The position numbers and the translations under genes were made by a program. From contig CAJNDS010002498.1 of NCBI GenBank assembly GCA_905221605.1, forward strand, positions 246,001 to 310,000: a DNA stretch of 64,000 nt, in the 5' to 3' direction. This DNA comes from Symbiodinium natans. Lineage: Eukaryota; Sar; Dinophyceae; Suessiales; Symbiodiniaceae. The notes under the pieces are model-generated. The model was not told where the DNA came from. It saw nothing but the letters and a program-made list of their open reading frames with translations, and ran no database searches. Shown in pieces: positions 34,665 through 46,000 of the stretch (positions within the stretch are counted from its first letter, which is position 1; each line of letters starts with the position of its first letter).

Positions 34665-35763
34665 TTCGTGCTGACAGAAGAGTTTGCTCACAAAAGTGCA
34701 CGTGCGCTTTCAATGTGGATACAGACGTCACTCTCTGAAGCATTGGACAGAATCCAGAAAAGTCGGGCAGTGTTGAATTCAAGACGGATACAAGAACCAC
34801 GTGGGAGAATCGTTAGAGACTTCACACACGCTGAGAAGATGTTGCAAGGAAGAGATAGCGCAGTCTTCAGAAGCAGTTTCAGCAGAGCACCGAGATTGCC
34901 CGACGCAATGCCCTCAGAGCCTGACCGCAGTCATGCCATGCCGGGGTCTGGCATGCAACCGCATGACTCGCAAGTTACAAGTATCAGGGCTGATCGTGCT
35001 TTGCCTGACGGCAAAGGTCGTCCTCTCAGCCTTCAAAGGGAAGCGCTGATGAGGCGTGTGGGCCCGCATGTGATATTCAAGAAGGCATGACAGTTCATGG
35101 CTGTCAACGGCGAATCGTGAATATCTACAGGTGGAGCAAGTGGCTTCTGCTGCGGAGCTCTCGACCGAAGCCTCGATCAAGGCTAGGCGATGCTGTGCGA
35201 TCCTGTGCCGGGCCAAACAGTGCCCCCCGTTTCGTGCCAACAGCTTGTGAGTGGCGTGGTGAGAAGGTGGACCGCACAGAGATAGAGACTGAAGATGTCG
35301 AACCGGTAGTGCCGGATGCATCAAACGATGCAGAAACGGTGCCGGCCCGGATCCCATCATGGCCACATCTCTCGGGGTTGAAAGCTCCGTTTGCTCTTCA
35401 GTCCTTGTGCCGTCAGGTGACCATAAATGCCTCCGAAGAACTGCAGACCGCTGAGCAAGACGCCCACGAGGCCACGACGAGCCTTGTCGCTTTTGATTCA
35501 TGTGGCATGTGTGATCGGAATGTGATCCTTCTCAGGATGCAGCTACAGGACTAGAGCAAGTTGAGGAGGCCGAGAATTGATCGGTGTAGGAAAGTGCAAG
35601 TGCAAGTCTCTGTGCCTCTCTCAGGAGGTTGGTCAAGACTTGCCTGACCAGGCCGCTGCGCGCGAAGGAGGGAATGTTAGTCACGAGCCCACGTGCCAGG
35701 CGCATCCATCGTCCGATGCCCCGGAAGCGTGGCTGCCACGCTTTCCCGTGAACCGCAAGTCAT
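34665..35763 (+). CDS. Candidate acidic multi-exon gene
   Basis: Exon-like stretches in order: 34668-34890 (AHKSARALSMWIQTSLSEAL, IQKSRAVLNSRRIQEPRG); 35131-35175 after ACAG|GTGGAG (VEQVASAAELSTEASIK); 35255-35370 (GEKVDRTEIETEDVEPVVPD); 35418-35490 after TCAG|GTGACC (VTINASEELQTAEQDAHEAT); and 35625-35763 (DLPDQAAAREGGNVSHEPTC) ending in a TAA. Helical, Glu-rich composition. No family is recognised and not all junctions were resolved. Confidence 0.33.
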
Positions 35764-36030
35764 AAGATGTCCACATACTGCTACTGCATCACCGTACCAT
35801 GCCGTGCGGATGGGCAGTATTGTAAGCCAGTGGCCGGCTACGACGGCTTGGATCTTTTGAAGAGATGTACGAGTACCAGCGTCCACAAATAGGCTTTTGC
35901 AGAATTTTTTGCGTTGATCAGGGCAAGAACGCGCGAAGTTTGGAGCAGCAGATGTCGCGCGGCCTGCCTGTTTCTGCTTTGTTCAGCTCCTTTTGTGTTG
36001 TACTTGAGGCTGTTCAAGCTTGAGTGCCAG

Positions 36031-38107
36031 GCTTAGACCAACTGATGACGAGCGCACGGAGATTTCCAAGAAGATTTCTTGGATTCTCCGACATGGTGCA
36101 AAGAAGGCCCGCTCACTTTGCAAGTATTTTCGGCCTTCCTTTGGAACTGAAATTGGATAGTGGCTGAAAGCAATCGCTGCCTGCCTGAGCCTGGCCCATC
36201 TCTGCATCTCTACAGTTTAGACAGTTTAGACCCGGCTATTCAGGAAACACGAAGCTTACAGAGCCTCCGTTTCAGACTAGGCGCCATCAAGTCGTGTTAT
36301 CTATCTTAGTTGTGCATTGCAAGTGCTCATCGTCCCTATGGCCGAGCCGCTTTCCCCGCTTGCGGCTGCCCACTCGCGGCGCCCGAGTCACCGACATGTG
36401 GAGGTCTCGAGACAATTCACAGGTGGTCAATTAATTCAAGTAAATCCAAGAAGCAGCAGTGGGAAGTGGAAGCCGAGTCTGGACTACCAGCAATGATGCT
36501 GCAAGGTCGGCGGCAAAGCAAGACCGCTTTCTCCTCTGACTTTGGCGCACAGCCGACATGCAGAATCTTGTATCATCTCAGAAGTCTGTCTTTTGGCTTT
36601 AGCTTGATTCCACGCCCATGCCAAGGAAGCACATCAACCTTTCTCCAGAATGAATTCGACTAGCAGCGCAGGCTCTCAGGAAGGACGGGCACTTGCAACA
36701 TCTTGCAACCGATGTGTGGCACCCTCGCAACGGCTTGCACGAAGGCCGCGCAATGTCGCCAAAGTCGTTGGCACATGCTGCTGACCATCCAGCTTCAACG
36801 AGGCCAGGACCCGACCGGCGAGCGCCCCGCACTGAGAATGATGAGAATGTTGGTGCATCATGTACATCGGCAGCAGGCATATTTTTCAGGGACACCTGCG
36901 GCTCTTGTGATCTTGAGGTCTACAGATTCTGGCCGCTTGCCACAGATTGCATCCTATTGGATTTGAGGTGACCATGCGAACCTTGATGTAAAAATCTTAA
37001 GTTCTGGTTGCTGAGGGCCCCGAGCGCTGTCTCCACTGTCGCACTTGCACAGCAAGTTGCACACCCTGGAGCACTCTGGAGACAGGCCGTCCCATTGTGA
37101 GGCTACTCGGTGCACCATTCTCATCTGCATCCCTTGAGGCGCCCTTCTCATGCTGCGATGGATCCGGCGCTCCGGGAAGCATCTTCCCCATTGTCCAAAG
37201 CACATGGCAAGGAATCATCTATAAGAAAGTTTGCGGAGATTCCTTGAGTTCTCAACGTCCCGGTATTTTTGAAGGCGTATGTCCGTGCATTCAGTTGAAA
37301 TGCGCGAACCCGTGCGGTAAGCTGAATGTGCAGTGGCATGCATTTTGTAGAAAGCTTGTGGCAAAGCCAGCTCCGACTAACAAGTTGCGGCAGAGCCTAT
37401 GCCTCTTCGTACTCATGCGCAACCTGTGAAGTCATCGTGCCTTAGCAATGTCGGGTGCACCTTGTTTGTGCTTAGTTTCTCACCATAGAGATCTTGTCTC
37501 ACCATCGTGGAGATATGTGTCGACCGCACTTTGTGCAATGCTTTGTAGACAAAAAGTTGGTTTGCCGAAATGTGCAGAGCCCATTGATTGCCCTATGTGC
37601 ATGTAGCATGTTGAGCCAGGTGAATGTCAACATAGATGACAATGGATGGGTCAACGTGACCGATCTGTTGCATTCTGAATCTTGTCAGCATATGCAGCAA
37701 CTGTCTCGGGCAGTTTGCCGTGAAAGGGTTCTCATCGTGTCGCCTGGACAACTCAACCACAACGTCTTCCGTCTCTGTCTCGCTCGCCCAGGACATTCTG
37801 GGTGGCACCACAGAGGATAAGCCATGGCCTTGGCAGTCCTCTCGTCATTGCGAAGCCTGAAGAAGACATGCCAGTGGAGGCTTTTAGCCATGATCAACGA
37901 GTCAAATGTGCAGAAGACTCGCTACGAGATGGAAGATGACCCGAATGCCGGATCTGCCCTTGCTCAATCTTGTTTGTTGGTCAGTGCTTCTAGCTAGCTC
38001 GCCTCGCCCGGCTCACAGGAACCTCATGACCAGTTGAATTGTACGCATCAGCATGTTGCAAACCGTCCTCGTCGCAGGGTGGCAAGCGAATCCGCGCCAT
38101 CAGCAAG
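36031..38107 (+). CDS. tRNA 2'-phosphotransferase-like gene (TPT1/KptA)
   Basis: Tpt1/KptA removes the splice-junction 2'-phosphate from ligated tRNA using NAD+. Exon 1 (36031-36106) encodes EISKKISWILRHGAKKA, matching the family N-terminal motif (K-x-LS-x-x-LRHxA). Intron 36107-37619 is GC-AG. Exon 2 (from 37620) gives VNVNIDDNGWVNVTDLL, matching the DGWV..LL motif at the right spacing. Exon 3 (from 37875) gives LLAMINESNVQKTRYEMEDD, matching the N-x-KxRY/F segment. A possible exon 4 at 38078 (GGKRIRAISK) would match the IRA..GHS region, but the GHS itself is not seen. The C-terminal half with the remaining NAD-binding residues was not found, so the gene may continue in undetected exons or be truncated. 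Confidence 0.65.
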
Positions 38108-38880
38108 AGCAGAAGCCCCATCGAGTCTCTATTTTTGGCGCTTTCGGCCCTGCATCTGTGCTGAGACAAGCCTTGTCAACGTGAGGTCGACGCAATGCTG
38201 CCCAAAGAGAGCTCCGAGAGTGGGGGCCTTTCACTTGCCAGGCTGATTTTTCTCCCAGCTGACTTCCATGCGAGGAAGGAGCGCCGCGAGAGGGAGAAAC
38301 GAAGAGAGGAAGGCCCGTCGAGACGAAGCACAAACAATTGGTACATCGTGATGGCTATGCTCATCTTTGGCACTGGGACTCATACGTAATTTCCACGCTT
38401 CTGAAGCCCCCCATGGCTTCCAGAAACGGGGGTGAAATCGGGGGGGTGAGGTGGGGTGGGGGGGGGGGGTGGGCATGGTGTGGGTGACGAACGGGCTGGA
38501 TGTCGATGCGCACCGCGGGGATAGTGAACATCTGAAAACACGTACTCAGGCACCTACTGAGTTATAGCCCGAAGCGTTTGTTGGCAGAACTTTCACCCAT
38601 GCAGGACCTCATGGTAAGGGGCTGAATTCTGATTAGTTGTTCCAAGTGATATTCGGATGCAAGTGGCCAGTTCAATCTTGAGCCAAGTCGCTTCGCGGAC
38701 TTAACATAACACACTGAAACTCCTTCGAAGTGAAATTCATTTTAGGCCACTTTCGTGCATGCTTGTGGTGGTGACATTCTGGCCAGATACTCGAGAGAGG
38801 GAAGCTAGAGATCGCGAAACGCGGGGGCCCGAGAATCTGAAGCGATGCAGGTGTGCTCAGGTGTGCTGTGCTGCTGGGTT
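38108..38880. other. No convincing gene
   Basis: An Arg/Glu-rich frame at 38195-38389 (RKERREREKRREEGPSRRS) and a G-run at 38457-38470. Nothing identifiable. Confidence 0.3.
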
Positions 38881-38884
38881 CAGG

Positions 38885-41360
38885 ATGGTCCAGCAGACTG
38901 TCCGCGGGAAAGTCGCGAAACCGCCTGCAGGCGAGAAAGAGAGCGGCAAGAACGTGATCGAGACCCAGTTAGAGAACCTGTCCGCGAAGGGCACCGCCGC
39001 CGAGTCAACGCCTTGGTGAGCGGTGAAGCCTTAGGCCGAGTTCCTTGCAATTCCGAGATTTGTGATGTGTTTCTGTGAAGGATCAACCGGGATGGTGGGA
39101 CGATGGCTGGCAGGTGCACTGAGTGCAGTGCTTCCATGGGGCCGTGGTGGTGACAGACACTGTGCCAGGATGGTCCTACGTATGAGCAGCAAGTCAAAGA
39201 CGGCTTCTTGCCAGTATACCAAGGCCATAGGAACCGTTTGGCAATGCAGACGGGAGTGGCACCATGTTGTGAGGCAACAAGTTAGTGGCAATGGCCAAAG
39301 AGAACGAAACCGCCCCCTCTCTGCATTTTGCTGAGTGTCAAGGCCAGTTTTGCTCAATTTCGGAAGTTAAGTTATGGTCGGTGTGTCAGTGTGTCCGCGG
39401 AGTCCGACAACCTTAAGACTCTTAAGCGGTGCCCGTTGGGGTTCTTGGTGGAAGGCAGAAGTAGGCAGGATTGAAGTGTACAGACGCATGTTGCAACGAG
39501 AGAGCAGGTGAGCGGGCTTTGAGTCATTTCACTGAGGTGCGACCGGGGAGAAGGACAACACCTCATGGCGGAGAGCCTACAGCTAGACTGCTAGACTCGT
39601 TGAGTGTTCGTGGAGCTTTGTGCTGATGCCTAGAACTCAGGTGCAAAGGGCTTTGACCCCAGCAAAGGATTCGACGGAAAGGGGTTTGATGGAAAAGGGT
39701 TTGAAACTAGAGGCTTCGATGGAAAGGGCTTTGAAGGAAGAGGGTACGACATGCACAAGGGCGATGGAAAAGGTGAACGAAAAGGCCGGTTGCAGTCGCA
39801 GAAATCGATCATGCAGCATTCAACGTTTGACTCAGCAGCTCCGAGTTCAACAGGAAGAAGAGACGACAAAGGTAAGGGAAAGTTCGGAGACGATGGGAAA
39901 GGCTTTCACCATGCGGGCAAAGGCGGCCTCGGACTGTGTGTGGCACAGTGTGTCGTGCCGGCGCTGCATTCTGGCATTGAAGCTGAGGTGAAGGCTACAA
40001 AGGCGACAGCTACAAGCCCGAGAGTTACAGAGTGGAGGAGAAGGAGGAAGATGAGCGTGGTGAGGCCTGGGAGCATCCATAGAGAGCGCAAGAACCAGGG
40101 TTCTCGATCTGTGCTCATCACGTATGCCTATCGAGTTGCAAAATCTTAGTTTAGCCGCAGCCAGCCACTTGCACTGTGTTGGAGGCCCTCAAAGACAGAT
40201 ATCGGGGTTCCAGGCCGCGATTGCTGCAGCTCAGCATGTCAGTGGCTTGGAGCCCCTTTGGAGCCCCTTTTTGGGCAGGCAGCTTCGATGGCGGGCCGTG
40301 AACGACAAAGACATCATCGTGCGTGTCGGCCTGGGAGTGCTTGGCCTCAGGAAAACATCTCTCGACACGATCTAGACACATGTCTACATCTTCATGTGTT
40401 ACGCCTAATTACCCGAGCTCCTGCTTCAATTTCGAATCATCAACTTGGCGCGAGACGGAGACTGACATCGTCGGCACGCTCATGAGGAATTCCCTAGTTG
40501 CCCAAGTAGGGGAGGACAAGGCGATCCCTGCTGTCTCCAAACTGGTTACCAAACTGGTAAAGACGACGTGAATACCTTGGCAGATGCTGAAGAATGGCAT
40601 TGCCCGCATGTTCATCGAGTCCATTGATCCTATCCCTGGGATCAAGGGCTGGGTCACCAGGACATGCAGAAGGGATGCAATCTGATGCAAGTTAGCAAGC
40701 AGCATTGAAGGTTTCTTCGTCGGACCCCATCAGTGCATTAGATGATGTTTGGGCATGTGTTCGAGGAGCGCCGAAGCTGCTGGCGGCCCGGTCTTTTTCA
40801 AGCCGGACCGCGGCGCAACCCAGGTAGTGCCAAGGCGCATGAAAAGTTGTTGTCGTTTTGTTCCCTCAACATAGAGCGGTTGTTGTCACTTTTTCTTCCT
40901 CACCACGTTATCCGAGTGCCAGGGAGCGTGGCAAAGATGGCAAAGGCAGCAAGGGTCACCAACAGTTTGGAGGCAGAAGCAAGTCTGGCTCGGCCTACTT
41001 CAATCTTGTCCTGACTCGAAGGAGAGAAGGGTGACAAAGGTGGAAAAGCTCTGGATGGGAAGGCCGTGTTTTGAGCATCGGGTAGTGTGTCCTCGCTGTT
41101 CGTCGTGTCATCTGCTCTCGATCTCTCTGGACTTGCGAAGACGTACACGAAGCAGGAAGGATTCCAACAATCCAAGCTCAGGCTGCCAAGAAATCGAACG
41201 GCAGATTCCCATCCTCTGGGCACTTTCCCAGTTCTGGACGTCCCCGAGTCTCCAAGAGTCCAGGTTTCCTGAAGCCCGCCTGTCAGGGCAAAGCCAGAAG
41301 ACCGATAGGAGAAGGTGAAGGAGGCCTCCACTTCCCCCCCGAGTTGGGGCGTTTCTGCAT
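38885..41360 (+). CDS. Candidate Gly/Lys-rich low-complexity protein
   Basis: An ATG at 38885, directly after the acceptor TTCAG|G, opens MVQQTVRGKVAKPPAGEKES and ETQLENLSAKGTAAEST. From about 39640 a long exon encodes a GKGF repeat (KGFDPSKGFDGKGFDGKGF, then DGKGFEGRGYDMHKGDGK). Later stretches are 39985-40079 (EGYKGDSYKPESYRVEEKEE), 40440-40571 (ETDIVGTLMRNSLVAQVGED), 40584-40660 (MLKNGIARMFIESIDPIPGI), 40920-40990 (RGKDGKGSKGHQQFGGRSKS) and 41180-41360 (SNGRFPSSGHFPSSGRPRV). Gly/Lys/Arg repeats of this kind are usual in RNA-binding proteins, but no RNA-binding domain was found. The exons may belong to more than one gene. Confidence 0.42.
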
Positions 41361-41829
41361 GTGATCGCTTTGCCGTTTTTTGCGCCAGGCTACAGCAGGC
41401 CCCTACAACCAGGCGCGTCTGCAGAAGTTGTGCGTTCATTCTGGTGAATGGTGGTGAGTTGTGGAGTTTGCGAGTAGATCAAAGTAGGAAAGTGGAGCCC
41501 GAGAGGCCTTTAGCATGGTGCTCTGGGTGGCCGGGAGGGCAGCATCCCCTGGATCCGGCCCACAGAGCACACAAACGAACACACTAGAACACACACACTC
41601 TCTCACACACACAAATACGCAGCCGCTTCCAGAGTTTCTGCACTTAGTGTGAATGTGCCGTGCAAAAGCCACGTCTAAGCTAGCTGCGAGATTTGAAATC
41701 ATCGCTTCATACACCCATGCAGCATGGCTGAACTTTGCTGTGGAAGTAGAACATCAGAATGAACGATGTAAAAGTTGGGTCGTGCACTTTTCAACCATTG
41801 CTTTGGGTGTACCAAACGCTAGAATGCGT

Positions 41830-42556
41830 TTGAATCGAATCCACCTCCTCAAGCTGAGGTTGATGATTCTGAACCTCCACCCCAGCTCTTACTATGCTCT
41901 CAAGTAGACTAGTCCGCATATCTTGCAACCTATACAACCTATACAGCAACATAGACTTACATTGACTGTCACGCCTGACCCAACCTGGACCCCACCGCGA
42001 CAACATGTAAAAGACGATGATGCTGATACTTGCTGATACTTGCCGGATTCGCAGCACAAGCACTGTGCATGTCTGAACGTTTCTTCACTGGGCAGGTGTT
42101 GCCCCTTGCTCATTCCCATTTTGGATCCAGCCCTTGCTCGCACTAGACTGGAAGGCAGCAGCATGCAACGACGGCCTGAAGACTTGACTCATAGTCATAG
42201 ATGTGGACCTACCGTCAAGTTTCATCTCGAAGAGGCTAGATTGCACTCCATGTCGCCATGTTTCGTTCCGCTGTCCGCTGGATTCGGAAAGTTCGCAGGA
42301 GCTCGAGTTGCATTCTTGCATCATGGCCGATGTTTCACCAGACTCAAGCCCACATCTTGAGCCCGAGGTCACTCAACCCAAAGCCCCAACAAAAACCAAG
42401 CAATTTGAACAAAGAAGTCCGAGTGAAACTCCAAACCTGGTCTTGAACTGGGCTGTTGGGCTTCCGCTCCGAAAGCCCAGGCAGGTCGACGACAGAAGGA
42501 TTATGAAGGATTTGATGTCTCTGCTTGACAAGAACAGCATGGGGTGTAGAAGCTAA
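41830..42556 (+). CDS. Candidate Pro/Asp/Glu-rich exons
   Basis: Stretches 41828-41905 (FESNPPPQAEVDDSEPPPQL), 41966-42030 (VTPDPTWTPPRQHVKDDDAD) and an ATG-led frame at about 42323-42556 (MADVSPDSSPHLEPEVTQPK, then DDRRIMKDLMSLLDKNS). The last could stand alone as a small gene or be the tail of the preceding Gly/Lys-rich candidate. No domain is recognised. Confidence 0.3.
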
Positions 42557-42580
42557 GAACAGCATGGGGTCTAGAAGCTT
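42531..42580 (+). repeat. 24-bp tandem duplication
   Basis: AAGAACAGCATGGGGTSTAGAAGCT occurs twice in a row with one difference, overlapping the end of the preceding reading frame. Confidence 0.85.
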
Positions 42581-43092
42581 GACAAGAACTTGACGCCACC
42601 GCGCTGCACGTCAGATTGTCACATTTTTCAAGCCCTACCCACTCTCCCTTGAGGTTGTCTGCCGGCTAATGGGTGGGGGTCCGCGCTGTTGAGTGTGTGA
42701 GTTTATGGCTTCGGGTGTCCCTGTCGAGCATCGAAAGCCCAGCACACGAGACATGTGGGATGGCCATTTGGAAACAGGGCTCCGAGCGTGATGATTTTTC
42801 CTGTGAGTGACTGAGCCTGGGCATGACCCGAAAGCCCTGCAACTTACCCTGACATTCCTTGACCTGGCTTGAAACGCTGCACAGAAGACCACTGCCTCCA
42901 GGTTTATGTTCAATCAAGAGCCGTAGGACAGATCCATCCCGGACGTGGCAGAGCTTCCGCGATGCAAAGGCCATTTTCCCGATACCGCACGGCTTCATCT
43001 TCCGTCTGCTGTCGACTCCTTTTGCTGTATCGAGGTAATCAACCCGTTTGCCGAGTACCAATGGACCTCTCAGCCATATCCGGACTACAATA

Positions 43093-46000
43093 TGCCGAGG
43101 GTCTCTTGGCTGATGTCTTGGGCTCGCGGGCTCGTGGTGTGCGAAAAGCCAATTTTTCCAAGCCAGGTGGCAGACGATGCCAGGCCGCACAGGACAAGCC
43201 GCTGCTTCTATCTGCTTCGTCTTGACTGGGGTGTGCGGGTGCCTGTCGCAAGGACCCTCAAAGCGGTTAGCCACTACGATGAGAAAGGATGGTGGCATAT
43301 CCTTGATGCTAAAGGCTTGACGGTAGGGCGGCTTCAAGAAAAGAAAGCGGTTGACTGTGACGAGCATCCTGCGAGGGCGAGACGTGGGCAAACTTGCGGC
43401 GTTTGCATCCCGCCTCCTGCAGGGCAAGCACCGCCACAGACTCAAAGCATGTGCACCGCATGTGGCTGCATGTGTCACTTAAAGTGTCACTTGGTATGAG
43501 CTTGCCATCAAGAAAGTTGATAGCATGCTTTATGAATGTGGCTCAAGCTTGTGCAGTTCCTTGAGCAGAGTGTAAGCAGAGGCTTTGTGCTCACCTGCTC
43601 ACAATGAGCAGCGCGCTCACCAATGAGATGTTGGACACAGGGAGAGTAGAGCAGTTGATTCTTGGGGGCTTCTGCATCGGTGGGGGTTTGCTGATCACCC
43701 ACCTGGTATTCGGCAAGTCTGCCAATAAGGCCGGCGGTCGTGTCGAGAAGGTTTTTGTGGAATTCCAGAGGAAGGCGTTCCACATGATAGGTGGCTGTAT
43801 CATCTGCAGCTGTTACCATTGGGGCATCAAGTACAACGTCTTGAAGCCGGCCTTTGCGCCACCGGGTGACAGCAAGGCTATGGATGCCGGTGCCGCCTTC
43901 CTGGCCATATCCCTGATTTGCTGGGTGATCGAAGCATCACGTTTATGTGTTCCGTCCGTTCAAGCATGGTACTTGAAGACATTCAAAGGCCTTATCCGGC
44001 AAAAAGAGCACAACAAGGCCGCCGGCATTGCATATTTCCTTCCAGGGTCGCTTGCTGCAATGCTTGCAGCACCGAGCAATTTTGCGATTTTGGGCATTCT
44101 GTTCCTCTCAGTCGGCGATGCAGCTGCCTCGATTGGTACAGCTTTTGGATACATTCCAGTTTTCAATTCTGCTCGCAAAGTGGAAGGAAGCATCGGCTGC
44201 TTCACCGTTTGCCTAGTCCTAGCAATCTATGCTGGGCTCTCGCCAGGAGTCTCCCTGATAGCTTCCGTGTTTGTGACGCTGGGCGAGGTTCTCGCGGAAA
44301 TCATTGGCCTGGATGACAACTTCGTGATCCCAATGCTTGGAGTTCTCGGTGTGCGCATTGCGCTCTACCCACAGCTTGGTCAGATGGCTGGGGTTATGTG
44401 TGTGGGACTGGGCCTGGGTGTTGGCCTGGCGGCCATTGTAGGTGCAACAACATCAAAGGATTCCAAGTGATTCGTGGCCGCATGCGGCCGCCCTTGCTTC
44501 TCAGCGTGAAACCGTGAAGCCGTGAAGCGGTGGCTGTTCTGGACTGGTGCCGATGCAGCCTCGGTCTTTATTGGGATGCGAGGCAGCTTGGAAGTCCCAA
44601 GAGCCGGACTGGATGTTCACATCGTTTCCCTCTGCACTGGATCAGAAGAGATGGTGCCCACATGACGACTACAGAAATTAACTGTTTCGTCGTTCCATAC
44701 GTTGTTCGTTGGTTCAATCCATTTCCCAGGCAAGGACCAAAAGGTACTGCCGAACATTTGCATGGCACAGGCATGGGCTGGTAACATATGGGCGCATCTG
44801 TCGCAGATGTTTGGAGGGTTCCTGAAGGGAGCCTAGACCATCCTAGACCCCCAGCATATGTTTCATCGGTTGTGAATGTAGATACGCGCAGTCAGGAAAC
44901 TCCAAAGCCCAGCATGCTCAAATCCGTGGAACTGTGCGGCGTGAGTTGACGAAAACGTCTGCGCTTGGCGCTTGGACAGGAAAGGCACTGCAAGGCAGCG
45001 AGCAGAGTAGGTGAAGAGCTGTAATCGCCCCATATAAGTTCTTTGCCATCACCATGGCTAACTAGTCCTTCATCGCATTGCAGAGGCTGCGACTATGCAC
45101 CTGATCGAGTCAAAGGCGCTTAGCGGCGCTCGTGTATACATTGCCGAGAACGATACATTCCTGGGGAAGCCGCATGCGCACGGAAGTAGAAGGTGACTCG
45201 GTCATCATTGTCAACGCCATCCACCTGCATTTCCCTGGCCACACCTGGGCCTGCCCAAACACGTTGCATCTTCAAGTCGGTCCGGGCAAATGTTGTGGAG
45301 TCACCTGACAGGACACGAAGATCTACAGATTCTATCGGAACAGTCACTCGGCCAGACTTTGAAGCGGATTGGTTCTTTTGTCAGCGAATGTACAGCAAGG
45401 GATTTGGCAGCAGCGCATTCGGGGCAACGTTCTCAGTGACAGTGGTGGCACCATGGGAACAAAAAACTCTACTCTAACAGTACCTACCCCCAGAGAAAGC
45501 AGCCGAAGCTCACTTTGCATCACCGTCGCGGGGGGTTTCCCTTGCCAGCCCGAACCATGGCCACATGATGGAGTGCTGCATGGGTGTAAGCCCCGAATGA
45601 GCCCTCCTTGTGTTCCTTGTGAGCAGTGTCAAGTCCAAGAGGAACTTGTAAGAAGAAGGTAACAACCTTCCGGAATCCAGGCCCTCGTAGGCAAAAACCC
45701 AAGACAAAAACCCAAGACGCGCAGGGCAAGGGGCTAGCATCACTTGTGATCTTGTGGGGATTTACATGTGCAAGGGATGCATGATCCCTTTTGACTTCTC
45801 GGATGTTGTTTTCTGGCCAGATGTCAGAAACAAAAAGAAGGTCAATTTGGTGGGAAAAAAGACATGTCGTGCTGAGCAGTTTAGATCAGTGCCCAAAATC
45901 TGCAAGGTCCGTTGCACGGCAGTGCTAGTCGTGAGTGCAGCGTCCTTTTTCTTTTTTGATAGTTGAATCCTTGGCTCTCAGGAAAGACAGATCCACGAGG

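Noticed and set aside
42666-43478. 270-codon minus-strand frame
   Set aside because: It is antisense to uL13 exons 1-2, which are supported by family motifs.
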